DNA of 64,000 nt. It comes from Arthrobacter sp. Leaf337 (GTDB taxonomy: Bacteria > Actinomycetota > Actinomycetes > Actinomycetales > Micrococcaceae). Positions 33,097 to 40,277 of this stretch are shown here, piece after piece. Both the position numbers and the translations under genes were made by a program. The stretch lies in contig NZ_LMPC01000023.1 of the NCBI RefSeq assembly GCF_001423745.1, positions 217,367-281,366 on the forward strand. The letters are read 5' to 3'. Each line of letters starts with the position of its first letter. The stretch's first letter is position 1. The notes beneath the pieces were generated by a model. The model was not told the origin of the DNA and did not search any database. It saw nothing but the letters and a program-made list of their open reading frames with translations.

Positions 33097-33534
33097 ATGA
33101 CTCAGCAATCACCGGACTACGAGCCGAACGAAGCAAACGCGGTTCCGCCGACCCCCGCAGCTCGGCCGACCCAGGGCACCCCGGCCCAAGGCGTGCAGGT
33201 TCCGGACGCACCTGGCCAGGCTCCGGGCCCGCGCGCCACACCAACTGCACCGATTCCGCCAGAGGACCGGCATGTGACGCGCGCAGGCATGGTCTGGGCC
33301 GCCGTCGCCACCGCGTTGGCGGTGATGGTCCTCCTGATCATCTTTATCCTGCAGAACCAGGACTATGTGCAGGTCAGGTATTTCGGGCTGGAGGGCGCCG
33401 TTCCGCTGGGAATTGCACTCTTCATAGCGGCTGTGGGCGGCGGGGTGCTTGTGGCAGTTGCCGGCGCAGCCAGAATCATCCAGCTGCGCGCCGCGGCCCA
33501 TCGACGCCGAGTGCTTTCGCAACGGGTCCGCTAG
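33097..33534 (+). CDS. LapA (DUF1049) domain membrane protein
   Basis: 145 residues from MTQQSPDY. A proline- and alanine-rich cytoplasmic N terminus of about 65 residues precedes two transmembrane helices (AGMVWAAVATALAVMVLLIIFIL and VPLGIALFIAAVGGGVLVAVAGA) joined by QNQDYVQVRYFGLEGA. Helix-NQ-V-F-G-helix is the hallmark of the LapA/DUF1049 family, whose E. coli member assists lipopolysaccharide assembly. In a Gram-positive actinobacterium the role is unknown. Upstream in-frame ATGs at 33040 and 33088 exist; MTQQ is preferred because AGAGG lies just before it. Confidence 0.85.
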   Translation: MTQQSPDYEPNEANAVPPTPAARPTQGTPAQGVQVPDAPGQAPGPRATPTAPIPPEDRHVTRAGMVWAAVATALAVMVLLIIFILQNQDYVQVRYFGLEGAVPLGIALFIAAVGGGVLVAVAGAARIIQLRAAAHRRRVLSQRVR

Positions 33535-33577
33535 GCAAGGCGCAGCCGTCCGCTATGAGCGCGGATGCGGGGCCGCG

Positions 33578-33751
33578 TCACCCGTGATCGACGCCGGGGT
33601 GCCCCTCCGGCGTGTCATCCATCTCAGCGATGTCGGGCTCAATCGTTGCGGCCAGGTCACCGGCGATGGAATCCCGTGCTGCCTCGTCCGCCGGCCGTGA
33701 CGTGCCGTCGTCGCCGCGCGCGCTGCCGTCTTCGTCTGGAATCTCAGTCAT
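33578..33751 (-). CDS. Small acidic hypothetical protein (57 aa)
   Basis: Starting with ATG 33751 the frame encodes 57 residues beginning MTEIPDEDGSARGDDG and ending HPGVDHG, with aspartate and glutamate making up roughly a third. There is no membrane segment or cysteine. A TAGCTT hexamer (33763-33758) ends exactly 6 nt before the ATG, the same geometry as other leaderless genes here, which is the main argument that it is real. It has no recognised family and is probably disordered. Confidence 0.6.
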   Translation of the reverse strand: MTEIPDEDGSARGDDGTSRPADEAARDSIAGDLAATIEPDIAEMDDTPEGHPGVDHG

Positions 33752-33831
33752 GTGCCCAAGCTAGCCCCGGACGTCCTTCTTGTCGACGGGGCGCTCCTCC
33801 CCAACCCGCCACCCCGGCAGGCACAATGCCT

Positions 33832-34263
33832 TCAGCGTTCCAGCACTTCCTTGAGGTTCCCCAGTACCATTTCCCAGAGTTTCGCGGACTCTTCCGCCTC
33901 GGAATCGCTCTTGTTGTTTCCCTGCCTGATCGTGACCTGCGTTCCCGCCGGCGTCTCATCCAACCGGTACTCAACAGTGTGGTAGTTTTCCGGCACGTCC
34001 GGCAGCCCCGACAGCGGGCTGTAATGGGTGATGCGGAGCAGCTCCCCGGGCCGGTTTTCGAGGACTATGCCCTTGTCCTCATAGCTCTTGCCTTTCCACT
34101 CCCCGGCGAACGTCACGGGGTCACCTTCCCGCCAGGTAGTGGTCAGGTTGGTGCCGAGGAAATATTGTTTGACGATCCCGGGATCGGTCAGTGCCTCCCA
34201 CACCGCGCTCCCCGGGGCCGTCACAAGCACCGTGGCTTCAGCGTCCTTGATCTGCTCATTCAT
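33832..34263 (-). CDS. SRPBCC/AHSA1-type START-like domain protein
   Basis: 143 residues of the Bet v1-like (SRPBCC, activator of Hsp90 ATPase homologue) fold. The opening ATVLVTAPGSAVWEALTDPGIVKQYFLG strand-helix pattern, the central WREGDPVTFAGEWKGKSYEDKGIVLE and the C-terminal helix SAKLWEMVLGNLKEVLE are characteristic. Members bind hydrophobic ligands in a cavity; the ligand here is unknown. I chose ATG 34263, 7 nt after a strong AGGAGG; the longer frame has no SD. It is a single gene. Confidence 0.87.
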   Translation of the reverse strand: MNEQIKDAEATVLVTAPGSAVWEALTDPGIVKQYFLGTNLTTTWREGDPVTFAGEWKGKSYEDKGIVLENRPGELLRITHYSPLSGLPDVPENYHTVEYRLDETPAGTQVTIRQGNNKSDSEAEESAKLWEMVLGNLKEVLER

Positions 34264-34340
34264 GTTTAGTCCTCCTCCGCACGACAATACGCGCGAGCAT
34301 CGGTCCTGTTAAGGGAACAGGACGGCTAAGGGAACACGAC

Positions 34341-34378
34341 GACGGCCCGGCACCGCTGGGGGCGGTACCGGGCCGTCG
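34341..34378 (-). terminator. Terminator after the DUF993 operon
   Basis: GACGGCCCGGCACCGC pairs with its near-perfect complement (one mismatch) around a short G-rich loop, downstream of the isomerase gene on the minus strand. Confidence 0.75.
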
Positions 34379-34382
34379 GATG

Positions 34383-34427
34383 GAAGCGGTCAGGCTGGAT
34401 GCGGTCAGGCCGGAAGCGGTCAGGCGT
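34383..34427. repeat. Three 15-bp tandem repeats across the isomerase stop codon
   Basis: Units GAAGCGGTCAGGCTG, GATGCGGTCAGGCCG and GAAGCGGTCAGGCGT lie head to tail. The isomerase stop (minus-strand TGA, 34422-34420) is in the last unit, and the other units hold the same TGA out of use. Confidence 0.85.
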
Positions 34428-35274
34428 ACGGCAGGACGAGTCCCGCGTAGCGCTCCTTCATGGTTGCCAGGACGCTGTCGCCGTCGGCGTCCCAGATCTC
34501 CTGGTTGAAGATCTCCACTTCGATGTCGCCGGTGTAGCCGGCGTCCCGGACCCAGGTGCCGATGGTCGTGAAGTCAATAACGCCGTCGCCCATCATGCCC
34601 CGGGACAACAGCGCGTCGGCCGCGATGGGCAGGTTGAAGTCGCACACCTGATAGGAGGCAATACGGTTCTCCCTGCCGGCCCGTTCGATCTGCGCCCTCA
34701 GTTCCGGATCCCACCAGACGTGGAAGGTGTCGACGGCGACGCCGACCGCCTTCGCGTCGTACGGTGCCGCCAGGTCCAGCGCCTGGCCAAGCGTGGAGAT
34801 CAGGGCGCGGTCCGCGGCGTACATCGGGTGCAGCGGCTCCAGCACCAGCCGGACGCCATTCTCGACGGCGAAGGGAACCAGGTCCGCGAGGCGGTCAGCG
34901 ACGCGCTGGCGGGCAGCCACCACGTCCTTCTCCCCCGGCGCAAGGCCGCCGACCACCAGGAACAGCTCCCGGGTGTCCAGCGCCACCGCTTCGAGGATGG
35001 CCGCGCGGTTGTCGGCGAGCGCAGCAGCCTGCCCCTCGGCGTCAACTGCCGTCAGGAAGCCTCCACGGCACAGCGATGAGACGCGCAGGCCGGCGTCCCT
35101 GATGAGCTTGGCCGCCTTGTCGACGCCGACCTCGTGCACGCGGTCACGCCACGGGCCGATCGCGGGGATGCCGGCCCGGGCGCAACCGTCAACGGCCTCC
35201 GCCAGGGTCCACTTCTTAGTGGTGGCGCTGTTGAGGGAAAGCCTTCCGAAGTCGGCACCTGAGAAGTCGCTCAT
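34420..35274 (-). CDS. Sugar phosphate isomerase/epimerase family TIM-barrel protein
   Basis: 284 residues of the AP-endonuclease-2-like TIM barrel found in xylose isomerase-like isomerases and inosose dehydratases. The metal-binding residues fit: Glu in RLVLEPLHPM, Asp in VAVDTFHVWWDP with the nearby His, and Glu in DIEVEIFNQEIW. The substrate is unknown. Its start overlaps the DUF993 stop by 4 nt (ATGA), so it is third in a coupled operon with a dehydrogenase and an aldolase-like protein. In this setting an isomerase or dehydratase step on a keto-sugar is plausible. Confidence 0.88.
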   Translation of the reverse strand: MSDFSGADFGRLSLNSATTKKWTLAEAVDGCARAGIPAIGPWRDRVHEVGVDKAAKLIRDAGLRVSSLCRGGFLTAVDAEGQAAALADNRAAILEAVALDTRELFLVVGGLAPGEKDVVAARQRVADRLADLVPFAVENGVRLVLEPLHPMYAADRALISTLGQALDLAAPYDAKAVGVAVDTFHVWWDPELRAQIERAGRENRIASYQVCDFNLPIAADALLSRGMMGDGVIDFTTIGTWVRDAGYTGDIEVEIFNQEIWDADGDSVLATMKERYAGLVLPYA

Positions 35275-36485
35275 ACTCCCACTCCGTTGATCCGCAGATA
35301 GTCCGACATCCGGAACGCGGCCAGGGCCGGGTCCTTCAGCAGCCCTGCCTGGTCGGCCAGTTCGAAGGTCTTGGCGAGGTGCACCACGGAGCGGCCGGAG
35401 TGCAGTCCGCCCACCATCTGGAAGCCCGGCTGCTTGCCGTTGAGCCAGGACATGAACGCGATGCCGGTCTTGTAGTAAAACGTGGGGGTGCTGAAGATGT
35501 GCTTGCCCAGCTCCCGGGTGGAGTCCAGGATGGCACGGGCCTTGACGGCGTCGCCGGCGTCGTAGCTTTGCAGCGCTGCCGAGGCCGCCGGATAGATGGC
35601 GGCGAAGATGCCCAGCAGGGCGTCCGAATGGCGGGTGCCGTCGCCGTCGATCAGTTCCGGGTAGTTGAAGTCGTCGCCCGTGTAGAGGCGGACGCCCTCG
35701 GGGAGGTTGGCGCGGAGTGCGACTTCATGGCTCGCGTCCAGGAGCGAGACCTTGACGCCGTCCACCTTGTCCGAATGTTCGCGGATCAGCGACAGGAACG
35801 TATCGGTGGCCGTGGTGACGTCGTCGGAGCCCCAGTAGCCGGCCAGGGCAGGATCAAACATGGTTCCGAGCCAGTGCAGGATGACGGGCTGGTCAACTTC
35901 CCGCAGGAGGGTCGAGTAAACATGCAAGTAGTCGTCTGCTCCGCCGGCCACCTTCGCCAGGGCACGGGAGGCCATGAGGATCACCTTGGGGCCGGCTTCG
36001 GACACCACGGCGATCTGCTCGCGGTAGGCGTCGATGACGGCCTGGATGCCCGCAGCGCCCTGCGGCAGGGCGGCCGGATCCAGTTGGTCCGTACCGGCGC
36101 CGCAGGACACCAGATCGCGGACGGACTTGCCGGCCGTGGCGGCGCTGCGCGAGGAGACCACTGACGCGGCCTCTGCGCCGGTGCGCTTGATGAGCTGCTG
36201 GGTCGCTGCCCAGTCAAGGCCCATGCCACGCTGTGCCGTGTCCATCGCATCGGCAACGCCGAGGCCGTAGGACCACAGCTCGTGCCGGTAGGCCAGCGTG
36301 GCATCCCAGTCGAGCTGCGCCGGGGCGCCCGGGGTGTTGTCCGCGGTGACTTCCGGGATGACGTGGGCCGCTGCATAGGCGTGGCGCGAGGTGATGGGCG
36401 CGGCGGGCCGGGACCAAGCCGGGGCGGACTGGAGCCGGTATTCGCGGGTTCCGCCGTCGTGGGTGGGTAGGATCAGTGATGTCAT
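35271..36485 (-). CDS. DUF993 family, dihydrodipicolinate-synthase-like protein
   Basis: 404 residues from MTSLILPTHDGG. The protein belongs to DUF993, a distant branch of the DapA/N-acetylneuraminate lyase TIM-barrel superfamily. K in DKVDGVKVSLLDASHEV (about residue 245) is the candidate Schiff-base lysine, and the YLHVYSTLLREVDQPVILHWLG segment corresponds to the strand before it. The C terminus is helical. No DUF993 enzyme activity is known to me. The start shares one base with the stop of the preceding dehydrogenase (TGATG), and its own stop overlaps the next start. This points to a fixed three-enzyme set, probably with retro-aldol cleavage of an oxidised sugar. Confidence 0.85.
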   Translation of the reverse strand: MTSLILPTHDGGTREYRLQSAPAWSRPAAPITSRHAYAAAHVIPEVTADNTPGAPAQLDWDATLAYRHELWSYGLGVADAMDTAQRGMGLDWAATQQLIKRTGAEAASVVSSRSAATAGKSVRDLVSCGAGTDQLDPAALPQGAAGIQAVIDAYREQIAVVSEAGPKVILMASRALAKVAGGADDYLHVYSTLLREVDQPVILHWLGTMFDPALAGYWGSDDVTTATDTFLSLIREHSDKVDGVKVSLLDASHEVALRANLPEGVRLYTGDDFNYPELIDGDGTRHSDALLGIFAAIYPAASAALQSYDAGDAVKARAILDSTRELGKHIFSTPTFYYKTGIAFMSWLNGKQPGFQMVGGLHSGRSVVHLAKTFELADQAGLLKDPALAAFRMSDYLRINGVGV

Positions 36486-37654
36486 CAGAGCGAGATCTCC
36501 GGGATGTCGATGGTGCGGCGTTCGTCGTTGGACTGCAGGCCGAGCTCGGCGAGCTGGACGCCGCGGGCGGCGGAGAGCAGGCCGAAACGGTGTTCGCGGC
36601 CGGCGACGACGTCCCGCAGGAATTCTTCCCACTGCAGCTTGAAGCCGTTGTCCAGTTCGGCGTTGGCGGGGACTTCCTGCCACTGGCTGCGGAACGATTC
36701 CGTGACGGGCAGGTCCGGGTTCCAGACCGGCTTGGGAGTGTGTGCACGCTGCTGGGCGACGCACTTGTTCAGGCCGGCGACGGCGGAACCGTGGGTGCCG
36801 TCGATCTGGAACTCAACCAGTTCGTCGCGGTAGACGCGGACGGCCCAGGAGGAGTTGATCTGGCCGATGACGGGCTCGCCCGCGGGGGTTTCGAGTTCGA
36901 AGATGCCGTAGGAGGCGTCGTCGGCCGTGGCTTTGTATTCCTTGCCAGCCTCGTCCCAGCGGGCCGGGATGTGCGTGGCGGTCTTGGCGTTGACGCTCTT
37001 GACCTTGCCGATGATGCCTTCGAGGACGTAGTTCCAGTGGCAGAACATGTCGGTGGTCATGCCGCCGCCGTCTTCCTTGCGGTAGTTCCAGGACGGGCGC
37101 TGAGCTGCCTGGATGTCACCTTCGAAGACCCAGTAGCCGAATTCGCCGCGGATGGACAGGATGCGGCCGAAAAAGCCTTCATCCACGAGGCGGCGCAGCT
37201 TGACCAGGCCGGGCAGGTACAGCTTGTCGTGCACGACACCGGCAGTGACACCGGCCTCCTTCCCGATCAGGGCCAGTTCGATGGCCTCTTCGAGGGTTTC
37301 GGCCGTGGGCTTTTCGGTGAAGATGTGCTTGCCGGCGCGCATGGCCTTCTTCAGCGTCGCTGCCCGGAGGCTGGTCATGGATGCATCAAAGACAATGTCC
37401 ACCGTGGGGTCGTTAATGACTGCGTCCAGGTCGGTGGACCATTCGGAGACCTTGTGCAGCTCGGCGAGCTCCCGGATCTTCGCTTCGTTGCGCCCGACCA
37501 GGATCGGTTCGACCTGGACCTTGGTGCCGTCCTCGAGGGTGAAGCCGCCGGCGTCGCGGATGGGGAGGATGGAGCGCAGCAGGTGCTGGCGGTAGCCCAT
37601 CCGGCCGGTAATACCGTTCATGGCGATACGGATCGTCTTTGTTTCGAAGCCCAT
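36485..37654 (-). CDS. Gfo/Idh/MocA family oxidoreductase
   Basis: 389 residues. The N-terminal Rossmann domain carries IAMNGITGRMGYRQHLL; the GITGRMG wording resembles dihydrodipicolinate reductase more than the usual GxGxxG. The cofactor-loop motif KHIFTEKPTAETLEEA contains the conserved E-K-P, with K as a catalytic residue. The C-terminal domain has GEFGYWVFEG, GGGMTTDMFCHWNYVLEG and a DDASYGIFELETPAG sheet. It should oxidise a sugar, cyclitol or derivative with NAD(P). I chose ATG 37654 behind GGAGG. It is first in the operon, divergent from a LacI gene, with LacI-type operators between them. Confidence 0.9.
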   Translation of the reverse strand: MGFETKTIRIAMNGITGRMGYRQHLLRSILPIRDAGGFTLEDGTKVQVEPILVGRNEAKIRELAELHKVSEWSTDLDAVINDPTVDIVFDASMTSLRAATLKKAMRAGKHIFTEKPTAETLEEAIELALIGKEAGVTAGVVHDKLYLPGLVKLRRLVDEGFFGRILSIRGEFGYWVFEGDIQAAQRPSWNYRKEDGGGMTTDMFCHWNYVLEGIIGKVKSVNAKTATHIPARWDEAGKEYKATADDASYGIFELETPAGEPVIGQINSSWAVRVYRDELVEFQIDGTHGSAVAGLNKCVAQQRAHTPKPVWNPDLPVTESFRSQWQEVPANAELDNGFKLQWEEFLRDVVAGREHRFGLLSAARGVQLAELGLQSNDERRTIDIPEISL

Positions 37655-37687
37655 GTGTCCTCCACAGTTCGTTATCTCATCAGGCGT

Positions 37688-37705
37688 TGGGAAAGCGCGT
37701 TCCCA
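37688..37705. promoter_or_regulatory. LacI-type operator 1
   Basis: TGGGAAAGC-GCGTTCCCA is an 18-bp palindrome with one mismatch per half and the central CG-type core of LacI/GalR operators. It lies 33 nt upstream of the Gfo/Idh/MocA start. Confidence 0.7.
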
Positions 37706-37736
37706 CTGCATTTATGATGCATCCTCCGGCGCCGCA

Positions 37737-37752
37737 TGGCAAGCGCTTTCCC
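37737..37752. promoter_or_regulatory. LacI-type operator 2
   Basis: TGGCAAGC-GCTTTCCC matches 6 of 8 positions between halves and shares AAGCGC and TTCCC with operator 1, 49 bp away. It lies nearer the LacI start, suggesting autoregulation or looping. Confidence 0.6.
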
Positions 37753-37813
37753 GAAAGTCGTTCAAACTGCCATAATGGCCACTACGCGTACGTTGGCTGA
37801 ACAGGAGAAACCG

Positions 37814-38908
37814 GTGGCTGCAAGTACCCTCACCGAGGTGGCACGACTGGCCGGGGTCTCACCGGCTACTGCATCACGCGTCCTCAACGGTTCCGCCCGC
37901 AAACCCGGCCCGGGAGTTTCCGAGCGGGTCCGGCAGGCGGCAGAAGCCCTCGGCTACATCCCCAACGCCCAGGCCCAGGCGCTCGCGAAGTCCAGCTCCG
38001 GACTCGTGGGCCTGATTGTGCACGACATCGCCGATCCGTATTTTTCGGCCATTGCCCGCGGGGTGCAGGAAGTGGCCCGCGAGCAGCACAAGATGGTGCT
38101 GCTGGCCACCACGGGGGGCACGCCGGCCGATGAGAAGGAAGCAGTAGCCGCATTTGCGGCCAGGCGGGCCGACGCCATTGTCATTGCCGGCTCACGGTCC
38201 AGCCGGCCGGAGGACGCACAGGGCAATGCCGAGCTGGCCGCCGAACTGGACCGCTACTGCCGCAACGGCGGGCATGTCGGTGTGGTGGGGCAGGCCATCG
38301 TCGGAGCCGGCGCGCTGGACGGATATCACTTGGTGGAAGTGCCGAACGAAGAACTTGCTGCGGAACTCGCCGGAAAGCTGGCGGCAAGCCACTCGGGCGA
38401 CTTCGTGGTCATCGGCGGACCCGAGGGACTCATCACCTCAGATGACCGGATCCGGGGCTTCCAGTCCGGCCTTGCCGCGGCCGGCCGCCCCGCAGCTGAA
38501 GTCCTCCGGGCATCCTTCAACCGCGCCGGCGGCTACGACGCCGGCCTCGCGCTGGCCGAACGCTTGAGGAATGCACGGCAAACCGAACCAGCGAACGAGG
38601 GCGCAAGGCCCGACCTGTGCATCTTCGCCGCGAACGACGTCATGGCAATCGGCGCCACGGCAGCGCTCCGTGCCCAGGGATTCAGGATTCCCCGCGACGC
38701 CCTGATCGCCGGGTTCGACGACATCGAAACCCTGCGGGACTTCCGCCCGGGACTCTCAACCGTCCGCCTTCCGCTGGAGGAAATCGGCCGCCTGGCCACC
38801 CTGAGCACCGCGGGGCCCGGTCCCGACGGTACCGAAGGACACCACGACGACGGTCCGGCTGTCACGGGTCAGGTGACGCTCAGGCGGAGCACCGAGTGGA
38901 CCGCCTGA
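37814..38908 (+). CDS. LacI family transcriptional regulator
   Basis: 364 residues from GTG 37814. The LacI HTH TLTEVARLAGVSPATASRVLNGS is at the N terminus, followed by the hinge AEALGYIPNAQAQALAKSSSG and a periplasmic-binding-like sensor domain (GLIVHDIADPYFSAIARGVQE, DLCIFAANDVMAIGA, IAGFDDIETLRDFRPGLSTVR). GTG is preferred because AGGAG lies 6-7 nt upstream; in-frame ATGs further up would add a poorly conserved extension. It most likely represses the divergent DUF993 operon through the two operators in the shared promoter. The sugar effector is unknown. The end overlaps the next gene. Confidence 0.92.
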   Translation: MAASTLTEVARLAGVSPATASRVLNGSARKPGPGVSERVRQAAEALGYIPNAQAQALAKSSSGLVGLIVHDIADPYFSAIARGVQEVAREQHKMVLLATTGGTPADEKEAVAAFAARRADAIVIAGSRSSRPEDAQGNAELAAELDRYCRNGGHVGVVGQAIVGAGALDGYHLVEVPNEELAAELAGKLAASHSGDFVVIGGPEGLITSDDRIRGFQSGLAAAGRPAAEVLRASFNRAGGYDAGLALAERLRNARQTEPANEGARPDLCIFAANDVMAIGATAALRAQGFRIPRDALIAGFDDIETLRDFRPGLSTVRLPLEEIGRLATLSTAGPGPDGTEGHHDDGPAVTGQVTLRRSTEWTA

Positions 38909-39654
38909 GCGGCGGTCCCGCGATGCCGGCCGGCCTCAGCGTCATCCCGGCCCGCCAGCCTCCTGCCCGGAGGTCCCCGGCGATGCTGGTCCTTCCGGGC
39001 GGTGGCTACGAACACCACGCCGAGCACGAAGCCGAACCGGTGGCTGAATGGCTGGCGTCGCTGGGCATCCACGCCTTCGTGCTCCGGTATCGGGTGGCTC
39101 CGCACCGCCACCCGGCCCCGCTGGCGGACGCGAAGGCCGCCCTGGCCTGGATCAGGCGGGGCAGCCACGGACTCCCGGTGGACAGCTCGCGCGTGGGGGT
39201 GCTGGGATTCTCCGCGGGCGGCCACCTGGCTGCCACCCTGGCCGCGGGCCTTTCCGCCGGAGACGACGCTCTCGACCTGCCGGAGTCCCGGCCGGACCTC
39301 GCCGTCCTCTGCTACCCCGTCGTGTCCTTCCAGGCGTCCGTCCACCAGGGCAGCATCAACAACCTGCTCGGCGGCTCACCGCCCGGTGGCCTCCTGGAAG
39401 AGCTCTCCGCCGAGCTGACCGTCACGGGCCGCACTCCCCCGGCCTTCATCTGGCACACGTCTGACGACGAAGCCGTCGATGTGGAACACAGCCTGCTCTA
39501 CGCCCTGGCGCTGCGCCGGGCAGCCGTCCCTGCGGAGTTGCATATCTTTCCGCACGGCCGCCACGGTCTGGGTCTCGCTGACGGGGTGGCCGGGGTCGAG
39601 CGATGGACGGAACTCTGTGCCACCTGGCTCGCCGGACACGGCTGGTGCCCGTGA
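38896..39654 (+). CDS. Alpha/beta hydrolase (acetyl esterase / BD-FAE type)
   Basis: 252 residues from GTG 38896, which lies inside the LacI gene's last codons and has GGAG 6 nt upstream. The oxyanion motif is LPGGGYEHHAEHE, the nucleophile elbow GFSAGG (Ser near residue 112), the Asp in TSDDEAVDVEHS and the His in FPHGRHGLGL. The short fold fits the acetyl-xylan/ferulate esterase-like (BD-FAE) group, which removes acyl groups from plant sugars. There is no signal peptide, so it acts on imported oligosaccharides or xenobiotics. It is translationally coupled to the regulator upstream. Confidence 0.87.
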   Translation: MDRLSGGPAMPAGLSVIPARQPPARRSPAMLVLPGGGYEHHAEHEAEPVAEWLASLGIHAFVLRYRVAPHRHPAPLADAKAALAWIRRGSHGLPVDSSRVGVLGFSAGGHLAATLAAGLSAGDDALDLPESRPDLAVLCYPVVSFQASVHQGSINNLLGGSPPGGLLEELSAELTVTGRTPPAFIWHTSDDEAVDVEHSLLYALALRRAAVPAELHIFPHGRHGLGLADGVAGVERWTELCATWLAGHGWCP

Positions 39655-40256
39655 CCGCAACGCCCGCGACTACAGCGCCGGCCGACTGGCCCGACGTCGA
39701 ACGCCTCTTCGGAGTACGCGGTGAGCCGTCGCGCTGCTGGTGCAGGTTCTTCGCCCTGACGGGTGCCGGATGGAATGACTCCACGCCCGGGGACCGGAAG
39801 AAACAGTTGCGGGCAAGGTTCGACGCCGATGCCCCGGCACCGGGGGTCCTCGCCTTCCGGGACGGACAGCCGGTGGGCTGGTGTGCGGTTGAACCGCGCG
39901 ACTCCTACCCGCGTATCCTGCGTTCGCAGGTATTCAAGGCGGCCGGACCGGCCGTGCACAGCCAGCCGGAGGACGGTCCCGACGGGTCTATTTGGTCGGT
40001 GACCTGTTTCGTCGTCGCACCGGGGCACCGCCGCAGCGGCGTGGCTGCAGCACTGCTTCGCGCCGCCGTCGGACATGCCATAGGTCATGGCGCCGGCAGT
40101 GTGGAAGGCTACCCGGTGGATCCGGTGCTGCGCCCCAAAGCCGGCCCGGCGGACCTGTACCAGGGAACGTTGAAGCTGTTCCTGGACGCCGGCTTCGAGG
40201 TGGTCAGCGATGCGGTACCCGGCCGGGCAGTGGTCAGGCTCGCCGTTCGAGCATGA
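39651..40256 (+). CDS. GNAT family N-acetyltransferase
   Basis: 201 residues from GTG 39651, which overlaps the esterase stop by 4 nt (GTGA). The acetyl-CoA motif A is WSVTCFVVAPGHRRSGVAAALLRAAVGHA, with the R-x-x-G pyrophosphate loop reading HRRSGV. A preceding GVLAFRDGQPVGWCAVEPRDSY and a C-terminal LYQGTLKLFLDAGFEVV are typical of this actinobacterial group. The substrate is unknown. A longer in-frame start at 39603 is possible but has no SD. It ends the LacI-esterase-GNAT chain. Confidence 0.82.
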   Translation: MTATPATTAPADWPDVERLFGVRGEPSRCWCRFFALTGAGWNDSTPGDRKKQLRARFDADAPAPGVLAFRDGQPVGWCAVEPRDSYPRILRSQVFKAAGPAVHSQPEDGPDGSIWSVTCFVVAPGHRRSGVAAALLRAAVGHAIGHGAGSVEGYPVDPVLRPKAGPADLYQGTLKLFLDAGFEVVSDAVPGRAVVRLAVRA

Positions 40257-40277
40257 GATCTTGCCGGTCCCGAAAGC

